A stretch of 45,421 bases of DNA, taken from assembly GCA_025356445.1 (NCBI GenBank), contig JANXSZ010000073.1:1-45421 (forward strand), in the 5' to 3' direction. How positions within the stretch are numbered: position 1 is the stretch's first letter; each line of letters opens with the position of its first letter. Made by a program: the position numbers and the translations under genes. The DNA comes from Betaproteobacteria bacterium (lineage in GTDB: Bacteria; Pseudomonadota; Gammaproteobacteria; Burkholderiales; Burkholderiaceae_C). Below the pieces are notes generated by a model. That model made no database searches and was not told the DNA's origin. It was given only the letters and a program-made list of their open reading frames with translations. Shown here piece by piece: positions 17,458 through 26,575 of this stretch.

Positions 17458-17484
17458 TAGTGCCAATAGCAGAACACCTGCCAT

Positions 17485-17868
17485 TTATCCCCGTACAAAC
17501 AACGTCACCAGCGGCACATCCCCTACCTGACGGCTCCAATGGCCGTGAATTGCTGCATCGAAAATCGCCCCTATGGGCAAGGTGTCGTTGGAATAGAAAT
17601 GCTGCCCTGCCGAAAAAATGCGCGAACTGCCATCTTGCAGGCCAATTTCCATCTGCCCCTCCAGTACAAAGAGCCATTGCGCGTCCCCCGTGCAATGAAA
17701 CTGGCTGCGAAACCCAACTGGACTTTGACGCAGCTGAAACCCACCAGAGGCAAACAGCGCCGACAACCGTGCTGCCGGCGTGCCCTCGTCCAAGGCCAAC
17801 GGCTCTTCGCAGAATTTGGCACGGCCATCGGTGTCAGTGAACAGAATAACTTTAGAGAATGAGGTCAT
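17485..17868 (-). CDS. Cupin-like protein
   Basis: The 127-residue product looks like a single-domain cupin. SQFHCTGDAQWLFVLEGQMEIGL is the conserved first cupin motif with a degenerate metal-ligand set, and FSAGQHFYSNDTLPIGAIFDAAIHGHWSRQ forms the second. The function is unknown; such proteins may bind a small acid or act as isomerases. The start at 17868 (MTSFSKVILF) is chosen because the upstream extension is not cupin-like. It lies 32 bp downstream of fumarylacetoacetase in the same direction, so it may be the last gene of the homogentisate operon. It converges with the oxidoreductase gene. Confidence 0.75.
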   Translation of the reverse strand: MTSFSKVILFTDTDGRAKFCEEPLALDEGTPAARLSALFASGGFQLRQSPVGFRSQFHCTGDAQWLFVLEGQMEIGLQDGSSRIFSAGQHFYSNDTLPIGAIFDAAIHGHWSRQVGDVPLVTLFVRG

Positions 17869-17900
17869 GGCGTAACCATACCAAACTTGCGAGCATCTCT

Positions 17901-19217
17901 TCAACCCCGCGCTGGCAGCACCGTGGCATAGCAATGCCCAAAGCCAATACGGACAGCACCAGCACGTTCGCACCATCCTGCCATCACCACACAGTCTCCA
18001 TCTTCCAAAAAGCTGCGGCTTTCACCATGAGGCAAGGTCAGAGGCTGCTTGCCGCCAACGGTCAGTTCAATCAAGGCACCCGCTTGGTCGAGCGTGGGAC
18101 CTGACAGGGTACCGGTGCCCAGCAGATCACCAGCCTGCAAATTGCAGCCATTGACAGTATGGTGTGCCACCATTTGGGCCATCGTCCAGTAGGCATGGCG
18201 GTAACTGGTCAGCGTCAAGCGGGTCGCGTTGTGCCCTTGTTCACGCATAGCTTGCGTTTGCAGGCTGACGCTGAGTTGCACGTCGACAGCACCACCCGAC
18301 TGGTTGGCAGCAGAGTCCAAATAGGGGAAAGGCTGAGGGTCTCCTGTGGGTCGGGTGAAGGGCAGACGGTAGGGGGCGAGCGCTTCCAAAGTAACGATCC
18401 AAGGAGAAAGGGTTGTGGCAAAATTCTTAGACAAAAAAGGCCCCAGAGGTTGGTATTCCCAAGCCTGAAGATCGCGTGCCGACCAGTCATTGAGCAGGCA
18501 CAAGCCAAAGATATGGGATTCAGCTTGCGCCATCTCAATCGGCGTACCGATGGCGTTGCCGGTTCCGATAAAGACGCCAAGCTCCAATTCATAGTCCAGT
18601 CGCTTGCAAGGCCCTAAAGCGGGCTGTGTGGCACCCGGTGCGAGCGTTTGGCCCTGAGGTCGGTGAAAGCTTTGCCCTGACACACTGAGACTGGAAGCGC
18701 GGCCATGGTAACCAATCGGTACCCATTTGTAATTGGGTAAAAGCGGCTGGTCAGGGCGAAACTGCTTGCCAATATTGGTCGCGTGGTGAAGCGAGGTGTA
18801 AAAATCAGTGTAGTCGCCAATGCGGGCAGGCACCGCGTATTCGGCATCGGCCTGTGGCACCAAACAAGCAACCCATGCGGATTGGGCGACAGCGCCTGAC
18901 CGCAGCGACTGCGACAGTGCCAAACGCAATGCAGACCAGCTGGTGGCACCCAAAGCCATTAACGCGTTCAAGCTGTCCCCACTGCCTGCTTGAGCGGCTT
19001 GCAGGGCCAGCCCTTGCAATACGCCACTGGCAGCAGCGGCAGACAAATCGAGGATCTGGTCACCGATGGCAACACCACCGCGAAAGACCTCATCACCCGC
19101 AGTGCGGCGAAACACGGCAAAGGGCAGGTTTTGGATAGGAAAGTCGCTGGTGCCGGTGTTGGCTGATGCGACCCAGCTGCGCAGCGCTGGATCGTGGGTT
19201 TCATTCAAGGTGTACAT
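17901..19217 (-). CDS. fahA: Fumarylacetoacetase
   Basis: This enzyme hydrolyses fumarylacetoacetate to fumarate and acetoacetate, the last step of homogentisate catabolism. The 438-residue product has the short N-terminal SH3-like domain (SDFPIQNLPFAVFR) and the FAH catalytic domain. Recognisable parts are DYTDFYTSLHHATNIGKQFRP, GYHGRASSLSVSG, DYELELGVFIG with metal-binding acidic residues, LLNDWSARDLQAWEYQPLGPF, and NLQAGDLLGTGTLSGP. The start used is ATG at 19217, nine bases after a GAGG; a TTG five codons upstream is possible. It follows hmgA by 49 bp, in keeping with one operon. Confidence 0.95.
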   Translation of the reverse strand: MYTLNETHDPALRSWVASANTGTSDFPIQNLPFAVFRRTAGDEVFRGGVAIGDQILDLSAAAASGVLQGLALQAAQAGSGDSLNALMALGATSWSALRLALSQSLRSGAVAQSAWVACLVPQADAEYAVPARIGDYTDFYTSLHHATNIGKQFRPDQPLLPNYKWVPIGYHGRASSLSVSGQSFHRPQGQTLAPGATQPALGPCKRLDYELELGVFIGTGNAIGTPIEMAQAESHIFGLCLLNDWSARDLQAWEYQPLGPFLSKNFATTLSPWIVTLEALAPYRLPFTRPTGDPQPFPYLDSAANQSGGAVDVQLSVSLQTQAMREQGHNATRLTLTSYRHAYWTMAQMVAHHTVNGCNLQAGDLLGTGTLSGPTLDQAGALIELTVGGKQPLTLPHGESRSFLEDGDCVVMAGWCERAGAVRIGFGHCYATVLPARG

Positions 19218-19265
19218 GGTGAGTTGCCTCAAGAAGTGGGACGTAGGAAGTGGGGTGAGCGCAAC

Positions 19266-20591
19266 TTAACGCTGAGCGGGGTCAAAATGCTTTTGCAAAC
19301 CCTGCCAGCAGCGGGCGTAATCTTGCTGGCGCTGGGCACTCTCCAGCGCATAACGGGTAGGTTGAATGATGCCGGGTGTCTCGAACATGAACGCCATGGT
19401 GTCGCGAACACGGTGTGGCTGGGTGGTGTCGGCAGCGCTCGCAGTAGCAAAGGTTTCCGCATCCGGGCCATGGCCCGTCATGCAGTTGTGCAACGATGCG
19501 CCACCAGGCACAAAACCCTCGGCCTTGGCGTCGTACACGCCATGGATCAAGCCCATGAATTCACTGGCAATGTTGCGGTGAAACCACGGCGGGCGGAAAG
19601 TGTTTTCCATCGCTAACCAACGCGGAGGAAAAATCACAAAGTCAATGTTGTCAACACCCGGTGTGTCACTGGCCGATTGCAGCACCAAAAAGATGGACGG
19701 ATCGGGATGGTCGTAACTGATGGAGCCTATGGTGTTGAAGCGGCGCAGGTCGTACTTGTAAGGCGCGTAATTGCCATGCCAGGCCACCACATCCAGCGGC
19801 GAGTGGTCGATTTTGGCCCGCCACAAATGGCCATTGAATTTGGCAACCAACTCAAAGTTCCCCTCACGGTCTTCATAGGCAGCCACTGGGGTTTGGAAGT
19901 CCCTGGGGTTGGCCAAGCCATTCGAACCAAGCACCCCAAGGTCGGGCAGCTTGAACAGCGCACCGTAGTTCTCACACACATAGCCACGGGCCACACCGGA
20001 ATCTGAGCCCAGTTTGGCGTCCGGCAAAAGAACCTGAAAGCGCACGCCGCGCGGAATCACGGCAATCTCTTGGGGTTCCACTTCCAGCACGCCCAGCTCA
20101 GTGACCAGCACCAAGCGACCTTGCTGTGGCACGATCAGCATTTCGCCATCAGCGTTGTAAAAAAACCGGGTCTCCATGGAGCGGTTAGCCGCATACAGGT
20201 GGATGCCACAGGCCGTGTTGCCCGCCATGGTGACCAAGCCCTCGACAAAATCGATAGGAGCTGTGGGCGTTGGCAAAGGATTCCAGCGCAGCGGATCTGG
20301 CGGTGTAGGCAAATCATCAAAGCGGCTACGCAACAAGCCCTCGGCCATGGGCACAAAAGATTGGTGCATGGCTGCAGGGCGAATACGGTACAGCCAACTG
20401 CGTCGGTTGGCATGGCGCGGCGCGGTAAAGGCCGTACCCGATAGCTGCTCGGCATACAGCCCATAAGGCGCACGCTGCGGGGAGTTGCGTCCATCAGGCA
20501 GCGCACCTGGCAAAGCCTCGGTCGCAAATTCGTTGGCAAAACCAGTTTGGTAATGGCGTAATTGGCGTGAATGGCGTAGTTCTATTGACAT
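19266..20591 (-). CDS. hmgA: Homogentisate 1,2-dioxygenase
   Basis: HmgA is the Fe(II) ring-cleavage enzyme that converts homogentisate to maleylacetoacetate. The 441-residue product starts near [20 protein letters not shown], the family hallmark. It contains [30 protein letters not shown], and the iron-site region [21 protein letters not shown] followed by [11 protein letters not shown]. The start at 20591 ([11 protein letters not shown]) fits the family length; longer reading upstream is not conserved. No maleylacetoacetate isomerase gene is seen in the window, so it is either elsewhere or replaced. The gene sits between the DUF2783-like gene and fahA. Confidence 0.96.
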   Translation of the reverse strand: MSIELRHSRQLRHYQTGFANEFATEALPGALPDGRNSPQRAPYGLYAEQLSGTAFTAPRHANRRSWLYRIRPAAMHQSFVPMAEGLLRSRFDDLPTPPDPLRWNPLPTPTAPIDFVEGLVTMAGNTACGIHLYAANRSMETRFFYNADGEMLIVPQQGRLVLVTELGVLEVEPQEIAVIPRGVRFQVLLPDAKLGSDSGVARGYVCENYGALFKLPDLGVLGSNGLANPRDFQTPVAAYEDREGNFELVAKFNGHLWRAKIDHSPLDVVAWHGNYAPYKYDLRRFNTIGSISYDHPDPSIFLVLQSASDTPGVDNIDFVIFPPRWLAMENTFRPPWFHRNIASEFMGLIHGVYDAKAEGFVPGGASLHNCMTGHGPDAETFATASAADTTQPHRVRDTMAFMFETPGIIQPTRYALESAQRQQDYARCWQGLQKHFDPAQR

Positions 20592-20601
20592 GGCAGGCCT
20601 T

Positions 20602-20808
20602 TCAGTCAGCGGTTGATTCAGGGTTCGCAGGACTGGCAAGGCCATGTGCGGCATCGTCGATCCATTGCCCGGCCAGCGTTGCATCGCCCACATGGGTGAT
20701 GGCTAACAACGCGAAACGGGCTAAAAATAAGGGCGCCACGGGTTCACCAAGGGCCGTCATGGTGTTGCACAGCCGGGTGTAGACGGCATCAAGTTCAGTG
20801 TCAGTCAT
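20602..20808 (-). CDS. Small DUF2783-like protein, possible coupling partner of the flavin monooxygenase
   Basis: A 68-residue acidic, helical protein ([19 protein letters not shown], then [28 protein letters not shown]). The pattern matches what I know of DUF2783, a family found beside flavin hydroxylases. A small protein encoded next to a flavoprotein is reminiscent of MhaB, the coupling protein of 3-hydroxyphenylacetate 6-hydroxylase in Pseudomonas putida U. The start at 20808 has a clear CAGGAG site. The gene starts 28 bp after the monooxygenase and ends 10 bp before hmgA, so its place in the operon is secure. The family call is moderate and the role is inferred. Confidence 0.75.
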   Translation of the reverse strand: MTDTELDAVYTRLCNTMTALGEPVAPLFLARFALLAITHVGDATLAGQWIDDAAHGLASPANPESTAD

Positions 20809-20836
20809 GTCAATCTCCTGAGGAAATGTAGAGGCG

Positions 20837-22558
20837 TCAAAGGTGCAAGGCATGGTCAATCGCGCTCAGCACGGCATCTGCCTCGCCTTGCTGCCAGCGT
20901 GCCGACACATGGCCGTCCGGGCGCACCAGGTACAGACTGCCCGGATTGGCTCCCAGCAGCGGGAATAGACGTTGCGTGTGATCCCACGCACTGGGCGTTG
21001 TGCCGGTACTTTGCAGCCGTGTAATCAACCGCAGTGTCAATGGCCTACCTTGGAGAACACCTTGCCCAGCCATGCTGTCAGGCCATGCCGTGAGGGCCAT
21101 GAGTTCAGGCGGCACCTCACCAGCCTCACTGAAATACAGCGCCGTAAAACCGGTGGCCAGCAAATCCGTCAGATGCCCTGGGCGTGCCGTGCCTGCGTCA
21201 ATGTGGGTCAACGGACACTCCGGCAACACAGCACCAGGGATGGGGCCTGAGGCAAACTCAGCACTGGCCGACAGCGCAGTGTTCAGGGGCGATGCGGTGT
21301 AGCAAATCGCCACACTTTGCCGAGGATTGATAAGCGAGCACAAACGGGGATGCCGCAATGCCAAACCCAACACTGCCGTACGCATCAGAGCGAAAGCAAA
21401 CGTAGGCGGCGCCATGAACTCGGTACTTTTAGTGCCTTGTGCGAGGTTTTCATGGGTGGCAGCCACCCGCTCGTCAGAGTAACTGTCCAGCAAGCGCTCA
21501 GACGCTAAACCACGCACGACATAAGCCAGCTTCCAGGCAAGGTTGTCTGCATCGTCAATACCGGAGTTGGCACCACGTACGCCAAAAATAGGCACCAGGT
21601 GGGCGGCATCTCCTGCCAACAGCACCCGGCCATGACGGTAGCGCTCCAGCGTAAGGGCATTGGCCTTGTAAAGAGTGGTCCATATGGGCTTCCACGCACC
21701 GCGCTCACCCATCATCTCCAGCAGACTGGCAACGCGGGGCATGACGTTCTCGGGCAGCACAGCTTGCGCGGGGTCTTCCCCATCGCCCAGTTGATAGTCG
21801 ATGCGCCACACACTATGGGGTTGCTTATGAACCAGCACGGTAGACCCCGGATTGCACAGCGGGTCAAAGTAAGCCAAGCGCTCTGTGGCACGCTGGGTAT
21901 CGAGCAAGATGTCCACGATCACATAGCGACCTTCATAGCTGGTACCTTGCAGCGCCAACCCCAAAGACTCCCGTACCGTACTGCGCCCACCATCAGCAGC
22001 CACCAGCCAGTCGGTATTGAGTGTGTAGTCACCCAAAGGGCTGCTCAGCATGAGCCGTACCCCGTCAGCACGGCTCTCGACACCCGTCACACGGGTTTGC
22101 CAGCGGATGTCGATCAGGTCGGCCAACTGCTCTGCGCGGTCGAGCAAAATTTGCTCAATATGGTATTGCGCCAAATTCAGCATAGGCGGCAATTTCTGGT
22201 TCTCATCTTGCGGCATCTGAAAGTGCAACACTTCGGTGTCTCGGTAGTAACTGCGCCCACCTGTCCACGGCAGACCAATGTCCAGGAACCCTGGCAACGC
22301 ACCCAAACGCTCGGCAATCTCAAGACTGCGCCGCGATATGCAAATGGCACGGCTACCGGTACACACGGAATCATCCGCCTCCAGCAGCACCACACGTACA
22401 CCTTGGCGAGCCAGTCCCAACGCAGCGGTGTAGCCCACTGGGCCGCCCCCCACCACCACCACGGGGTGGTGCTGTACATCAACCCCATCATGCAATGGGG
22501 GCAGACGCGGGGCGTAGCACTGCGCCGTAAAGGGGTAGGGAACACAGTCGTAAGCCAT
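20837..22558 (-). CDS. FAD-dependent aromatic monooxygenase (MhaA-like)
   Basis: This is a class A flavin monooxygenase that likely hydroxylates an aromatic acid, by context producing homogentisate, for example from 3-hydroxyphenylacetate. The 573-residue product has the FAD-binding VVVVGGGPVGYTAALGLARQG, a second nucleotide motif DWLVAADGGRSTVRESL, and RVLLAGDAAHLVPIFGVRG with the FAD ribityl-binding GD. The C-terminal 160 residues form a thioredoxin-like tail as in MhpA/PheA enzymes. ATG at 22558 follows AAGGAG. It leads an operon with the small DUF2783-like gene, hmgA and fahA. Its promoter faces the Bug gene across two palindromic operators. The exact substrate cannot be read from sequence. 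Confidence 0.88.
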   Translation of the reverse strand: MAYDCVPYPFTAQCYAPRLPPLHDGVDVQHHPVVVVGGGPVGYTAALGLARQGVRVVLLEADDSVCTGSRAICISRRSLEIAERLGALPGFLDIGLPWTGGRSYYRDTEVLHFQMPQDENQKLPPMLNLAQYHIEQILLDRAEQLADLIDIRWQTRVTGVESRADGVRLMLSSPLGDYTLNTDWLVAADGGRSTVRESLGLALQGTSYEGRYVIVDILLDTQRATERLAYFDPLCNPGSTVLVHKQPHSVWRIDYQLGDGEDPAQAVLPENVMPRVASLLEMMGERGAWKPIWTTLYKANALTLERYRHGRVLLAGDAAHLVPIFGVRGANSGIDDADNLAWKLAYVVRGLASERLLDSYSDERVAATHENLAQGTKSTEFMAPPTFAFALMRTAVLGLALRHPRLCSLINPRQSVAICYTASPLNTALSASAEFASGPIPGAVLPECPLTHIDAGTARPGHLTDLLATGFTALYFSEAGEVPPELMALTAWPDSMAGQGVLQGRPLTLRLITRLQSTGTTPSAWDHTQRLFPLLGANPGSLYLVRPDGHVSARWQQGEADAVLSAIDHALHL

Positions 22559-22628
22559 CTGATCGCTCCTTGAAAAGAATAAAACTGATAAATCAGCGTG
22601 AAACAAAAAAACAAAAAACAAAATTATT

Positions 22629-22702
22629 GTTGCGGTCGCAACTATGCTTGTTTCAACACGACCTGTCCAGTAGGTGAATATACCTAGTTGCGTACGCAAC
22701 TA
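22629..22702. promoter_or_regulatory. Two GTTGCG/CGCAAC palindromes in the divergent promoter, likely MarR operators
   Basis: TAGTTGCGTACGCAACTA at 22685-22702 is a perfect 18-bp palindrome. GTTGCG-GT-CGCAAC at 22629-22642 has the same arms with a changed centre. Their centres are 58 bp apart, in the 204-bp space between the divergent monooxygenase and Bug genes. Such arms fit a MarR-family dimer, and a MarR gene lies just past the Bug gene. Confidence 0.7.
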
Positions 22703-22762
22703 AATACACCTAAAGTCACCTCTTCCTGTTTTGCTACCACCTTGATTTCTACTGGAGACACC

Positions 22763-23740
22763 ATGCGACTCACTTCCTGGCTAAACCGCGCACTGACCCG
22801 CACGCTGACACTGGCCACACTCACACTGCCCTTGGCTGTGGCAGCCTTCCCTGACAAGCCTATCGAATGGGTGGTGCCCTACCCTGCAGGCGGTGGCTCT
22901 GACGTGGTGGCCCGCGTGCTGGCAGAACCCATGGGGCGGCTGCTCGGTCAAGCCATGGTGATTAACAACAAGCCTGGCGCAGCCACCAACATCGGTGCCG
23001 AATACGTGGCCCACGCCAAGGCAGATGGCCATGTGGTGCTGACAGCAGACACTGCCACCCTGGCAGCCAACCCCGCCCTCTACACCAAACTCGCTTACAA
23101 CGCTGAAAAGGATTTGGTCCCTGTGGGGTTGATCGCTCGCTTTCCGATGATCTTGGTGGTCAACGCCAATATTCCGGTGAAAAACCTCGCTGAATTCACA
23201 GCGTGGGCAAAGCAACAAGCCAAGGGTCTGAACTACGCCACACCCGGCGCCGGCAGCCCGCACCATTTGGCGACAGAGCTGTTCCGCGAGCGCAGTGGCC
23301 TGACGCTTTCGCATGTACCGTACCGTGGTGCAGCCCCAGCCATACAGGATGTGATCGGTGGCCAATTACCCATGATGTTTGTCGATACGGCCAGCGGCTA
23401 CCCGCACATCATGTCTGGCCGGTTGCGTGCGATTGCAATAGCCAGCGCCAAGCGCGTACCCGGCTTTGATGTCCCAACGTTTGCCGAACAGGGTATGAAA
23501 GATTTTGAAGCCTATGCGTGGCAGGGCATGGTTGTCCCTGCAAACACGCCCCCAGAAGCCATCACCACATTGAACAAAGCACTGCTGACAGCGCTCGACA
23601 GCACCGCAGTGAAAGCACGCTTTCAAACCTTGGGTTTGGAAGCCCTGCCCAGCACGCCTGCGAAAATGGCGGCGTACACCCAAAGTGAGCGCGCAAAATG
23701 GGGGGCACTGATTCGCTCAAACAATATTCGCCTCGATTAA
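22763..23740 (+). CDS. Bug-family (TctC-like) periplasmic substrate-binding protein
   Basis: This is an extracytoplasmic receptor of the tripartite tricarboxylate transporter (Bug) type, a family greatly expanded in Burkholderiales. The 325-residue product has a signal peptide (LNRALTRTLTLATLTLPLAVAA). The family markers are FPDKPIEWVVPYPAGGGSDVVAR, NKPGAATNIGAEYVA, ATPGAGSPHHLATELF, VPYRGAAPAIQDVIGGQ and WQGMVVPANTP. The start at 22763 follows TGGAGA. No membrane subunits (TctA/TctB) are nearby, as is usual for Bug proteins. The divergent position opposite the aromatic monooxygenase suggests that it binds the aromatic acid or a related compound. Confidence 0.92.
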   Translation: MRLTSWLNRALTRTLTLATLTLPLAVAAFPDKPIEWVVPYPAGGGSDVVARVLAEPMGRLLGQAMVINNKPGAATNIGAEYVAHAKADGHVVLTADTATLAANPALYTKLAYNAEKDLVPVGLIARFPMILVVNANIPVKNLAEFTAWAKQQAKGLNYATPGAGSPHHLATELFRERSGLTLSHVPYRGAAPAIQDVIGGQLPMMFVDTASGYPHIMSGRLRAIAIASAKRVPGFDVPTFAEQGMKDFEAYAWQGMVVPANTPPEAITTLNKALLTALDSTAVKARFQTLGLEALPSTPAKMAAYTQSERAKWGALIRSNNIRLD

Positions 23741-23766
23741 ACCCGTCCCGTTCCAACCCGACACAC

Positions 23767-24276
23767 ATGAGCAGACCCGACAGAACAAGCACAGCGACGC
23801 CTCGATTTGCCCTCGACGAAACTGTCACGCACAGACTGCACACGCTGCATAAACTGACTGATCGGGTCAGCCAAATTGCCTATCTGGAAGATGCAGGCAT
23901 GTCGCTCAGCGAAGGGCGATGCCTCTCGGCAGTGGGGGCATTCACGCCGCTGTCGGTCAATGATTTGGCGCACCGTGCCAATCTGAACAAAGGCCAAGCC
24001 AGCCGTGCGGCGCAGTCCCTGGTCACGCAAGGCTTGGTCAACAAAGAAGCCAGCACCACCGATGGGCGTGGTGTCGTGTTAACGTTAACGCGCAAAGGTG
24101 CCGTGGTTTGGCGGCGTGTGGTCGCCGTGGTGGAGCGGCGCAATGCCGAGATCGTAGCGTGCCTGAGCACAGAGGAATGCGCTCAGCTAGACAGCTTGCT
24201 GAACCGCTTGGTTGCCCACGCACGGGTCGCACTGGGGGATGGGTCAGACGAGGAAAACACCACCGAACGCCAATAA
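23767..24276 (+). CDS. MarR-family transcriptional regulator of the homogentisate locus
   Basis: The 169-residue product has a MarR winged-helix fold. An N-terminal dimerisation helix (THRLHTLHKLTDRVSQIAYLE) is followed by the helix-turn-helix (LSVNDLAHRANLNKGQASRAAQSLVTQGLV), the wing with DGRGVVLTLTRKG, and a long C-terminal helix. MarR proteins of this type respond to aromatic acids and repress catabolic genes. It lies 26 bp after the Bug gene and is likely co-transcribed with it. The two palindromes upstream of that transcript are the natural targets, so autoregulation is expected. ATG at 23767 was chosen. Confidence 0.88.
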   Translation: MSRPDRTSTATPRFALDETVTHRLHTLHKLTDRVSQIAYLEDAGMSLSEGRCLSAVGAFTPLSVNDLAHRANLNKGQASRAAQSLVTQGLVNKEASTTDGRGVVLTLTRKGAVVWRRVVAVVERRNAEIVACLSTEECAQLDSLLNRLVAHARVALGDGSDEENTTERQ

Positions 24277-24317
24277 GGGCCGGTTGATTTTGCTATCGAC
24301 CAGCCTCATCCTTAGCG

Positions 24318-24341
24318 TTAAATCTTGGCATTAAACCTTGG
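24318..24341. repeat. Tandem 13-bp microduplication at the 3' end of the dehydratase gene
   Basis: TTAAATCTTGG (24318-24328) and TTAAACCTTGG (24331-24341) repeat with a 13-bp period. The second copy contains the stop codon of the dehydratase. It looks like a small slippage duplication. Confidence 0.5.
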
Positions 24342-25530
24342 AAATTCGCACCGTGGCATCCGCTCTCAAATGCAAATCCGGCAGCAGTTCCAACCCCAGC
24401 CCTGGCTTGTCGTTGACCGAAATCATGCCGTTCTTGACCTGCGGCAATTCGGTCACCAGTTCCTTGTACCAGCCCGTGTAAAACGCCCGCACGCATTCCT
24501 GAATCAACGCGTTGGGTGCGTGCAGGCTCAGGTGCGTCGAGGCCGCCCACACCACCGGTCCAGTGCAGTCGTGAGGGGCCACAGGCAGCTGCCAAGCATC
24601 GGCCATGCCGGCGATTTTGCGGGCTTCGGTCAGGCCACCGCACCAGCTTAAATCCAACATCACCACGCCCGCCACACCCGTTTGCAGGTAGTCCTTGAAG
24701 CCCCATTTGTAGCTCAGCGTTTCACTGGCACAGACGAGCGCATCGCAGTCTTTGGCATAGGCTTTGAGCAAATCCAGGCTGTCCATGCGGATCGCGTCTT
24801 CGTGCCAGAAGGTGTTGAACTCCTTCAACGCACGGGCGATCTTTTGCGCCATGGGCAAGCGCCACAGGCTGTGGAACTCCACCATGATGTCCATCTTGTC
24901 GCCCACAGCTTGGCGGATTTTGCGGAAAGGCTCAAGAGCAAGATCCAGATCACCCGCGCTGATGTACTGGCCGTCAGAGGCTTCAGCAGCTGGGTCGAAT
25001 GGCCAAATTTTCATGGCTGTGGTGCCCTCGCTCAACAGCGATTCGGCCAATTCGTCGGCATGGTACAAGAAACCTTGCAGGTCTTCGTAGGGGCCTTGGC
25101 CTTGGCGATCAATACCCCAGTTAGCGCTGGTTTGGTTGGTGTTGGAACGAATGTACTGGTAGCCTGCACAGGTGTTGTAGGTGCGGATGCTGTCGCGGCT
25201 GGCACCACCCAGGGCAGTATGCACAGGCATGTTGGCGGCTTTGCCAAAGATGTCCCACAGGGCGATGTCCACCGCAGAATTACCCCGTGTTTCGACACCG
25301 GAGCCGCGCCAGCCCAAATAGCCCAGCAGGTCTTTGTTCCTGGCTTCTATTGCCAGCGGATTTTTGCCCAACAATTTGGGCGCAGCCCACTCGTGAAGGT
25401 GCGCCTCCACAGCCTGCGCCCCCATGAAGGTTTCACCCAGACCGACAAGTCCTTCGTCGGTATGCAGGCGAACCCAAATGATGTTGGGGAATTCACCCAG
25501 ACGGATGGTTTCGAGCTGGGTGATTTTCAT
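24331..25530 (-). CDS. Enolase-superfamily sugar-acid dehydratase (mandelate racemase/muconate lactonizing type)
   Basis: This is a Mg-dependent acid-sugar dehydratase of the mandelate racemase group, probably converting an aldonic acid to its 2-keto-3-deoxy form. The 399-residue product has an N-terminal capping domain (LGEFPNIIWVRLHTDEGLVGLGE). The barrel carries a catalytic-lysine region TTAMKIWPFD, metal ligands in IMVEFHSLW, FWHEDAIR and VCASETL, and the C-terminal VAPHDCTGPVVWAAS with a His-Asp pair. A galactonate, gluconate or related substrate is plausible because 2-keto-3-deoxy kinases and a KDPGal aldolase lie nearby; sequence alone does not decide. It starts three bases after the DctP stop and shares its GGAGG site with the end of that gene. 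Confidence 0.87.
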   Translation of the reverse strand: MKITQLETIRLGEFPNIIWVRLHTDEGLVGLGETFMGAQAVEAHLHEWAAPKLLGKNPLAIEARNKDLLGYLGWRGSGVETRGNSAVDIALWDIFGKAANMPVHTALGGASRDSIRTYNTCAGYQYIRSNTNQTSANWGIDRQGQGPYEDLQGFLYHADELAESLLSEGTTAMKIWPFDPAAEASDGQYISAGDLDLALEPFRKIRQAVGDKMDIMVEFHSLWRLPMAQKIARALKEFNTFWHEDAIRMDSLDLLKAYAKDCDALVCASETLSYKWGFKDYLQTGVAGVVMLDLSWCGGLTEARKIAGMADAWQLPVAPHDCTGPVVWAASTHLSLHAPNALIQECVRAFYTGWYKELVTELPQVKNGMISVNDKPGLGLELLPDLHLRADATVRISKV

Positions 25531-25533
25531 TGC

Positions 25534-26547
25534 TCAGCCTCCACGCGCCTTTTTAAGCGCATCCAGCACCACATTCACGGCATCGGCACCGATGGTCGGG
25601 ATGTTTTTGTCGTACACCGGCTTCACCTTGTCGAACATTCGTTTTTGCTCGGCAGGGCTGATCTCGTTCACAACCATGCCCTTGGCTTTCAGGCTGGCCA
25701 GCGCCTTGTCGCTTTGCGCGCGGATGGTGCTGCGCTGCACTTTTTGACCTTCCATGGCAGCTTCACGCAGAACGGACTGCTCTTGCGGGTTGAGCTGATC
25801 CCACAGCTTTTTGCTGTACAAAATCAGGAACGGCGTGTAGGCGTGGCGGGTGACACTGAGGTACTTTTGCACCTCGTTGAACTTGGAGGTTTCGATCGTC
25901 ACGAACGGGTTTTCCTGGCCGTCGATGGTTTTGGTCTCCAGCGCGGTAAACACCTCGCCAAAAGCCATGGGCACGGCGTTGGTGCCCAGGGTTTTGAAGG
26001 TGTCCAGGAAGATGTTGTTTTGCATCACACGCACCTTGACGCCATCAAAATCCTCGGCTTTAGCCACCGGGCGCTTGCTGTTGGTCAGGTTACGGAAACC
26101 GTTTTCCCAGTAGGACAGGTTGACCAGGCCCACTTCTTCCAGCTTCTTGTTGAAGTACGCACCGGCGGGGCCGTCAAGCACAGCATCAGCTTCTTTTTCA
26201 TTCGCGAACAAGAAGGGCAAATCGAACGCGCCCAGCTCTTTCACGATACCCACCAGCGGCGAGGTAGAGGTGCACACCATCTCTTGCGTACCTGCCCGCA
26301 GCGCCTGGGTGGCCTGCAAGTCACCGCCTGCGGCACCGCCCCAGAAGGCGACGATTTTCATCTTGCCACCCGTCTTGGCGGCGATGATTTCCTGCATTTT
26401 CTTGTAGCCCGCACCCACCGGGTGGTCTTCGTTCACACCGTTGGTGAACTTGATGGTGCGGTCACTGAACTGCGCATAGGCAGAAGTGGCTGCACCGCAT
26501 ACCAGAAGGGCACAGATAGCTATCGTTTTGAGAGTATTACGCTTCAT
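25534..26547 (-). CDS. TRAP transporter solute-binding protein (DctP family)
   Basis: This is the periplasmic receptor of a tripartite ATP-independent transporter for a sugar acid or other carboxylate. The 337-residue product has a signal peptide (LKTIAICALLVCGAATSAYA) and the DctP pattern IKFTNGVNEDHPVGAGYKKM, then KIVAFWGGAAGGDLQATQAL. Later come GLVNLSYWENGFRNLTNSKRPV, VRVMQNNIFLDTFKTLGTNAVPMAFGEVFTAL and DGQENPFVTI. An arginine in KVRVMQN probably forms the carboxylate salt bridge typical of the family. The start at 26547 follows GGAGAC. It stands between the DctM gene and the enolase-type dehydratase in one operon. Confidence 0.93.
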   Translation of the reverse strand: MKRNTLKTIAICALLVCGAATSAYAQFSDRTIKFTNGVNEDHPVGAGYKKMQEIIAAKTGGKMKIVAFWGGAAGGDLQATQALRAGTQEMVCTSTSPLVGIVKELGAFDLPFLFANEKEADAVLDGPAGAYFNKKLEEVGLVNLSYWENGFRNLTNSKRPVAKAEDFDGVKVRVMQNNIFLDTFKTLGTNAVPMAFGEVFTALETKTIDGQENPFVTIETSKFNEVQKYLSVTRHAYTPFLILYSKKLWDQLNPQEQSVLREAAMEGQKVQRSTIRAQSDKALASLKAKGMVVNEISPAEQKRMFDKVKPVYDKNIPTIGADAVNVVLDALKKARGG

Positions 26548-26575
26548 TACTTTGTCTCCGTTTAAAAGAACACCT

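Noticed and set aside
24682-26565. A 627-codon open frame on the plus strand, antisense to the enolase-type dehydratase and DctP genes
   Set aside because: It spans two well-supported genes on the other strand, shows no domain, and its composition is the mirror of their codon bias.
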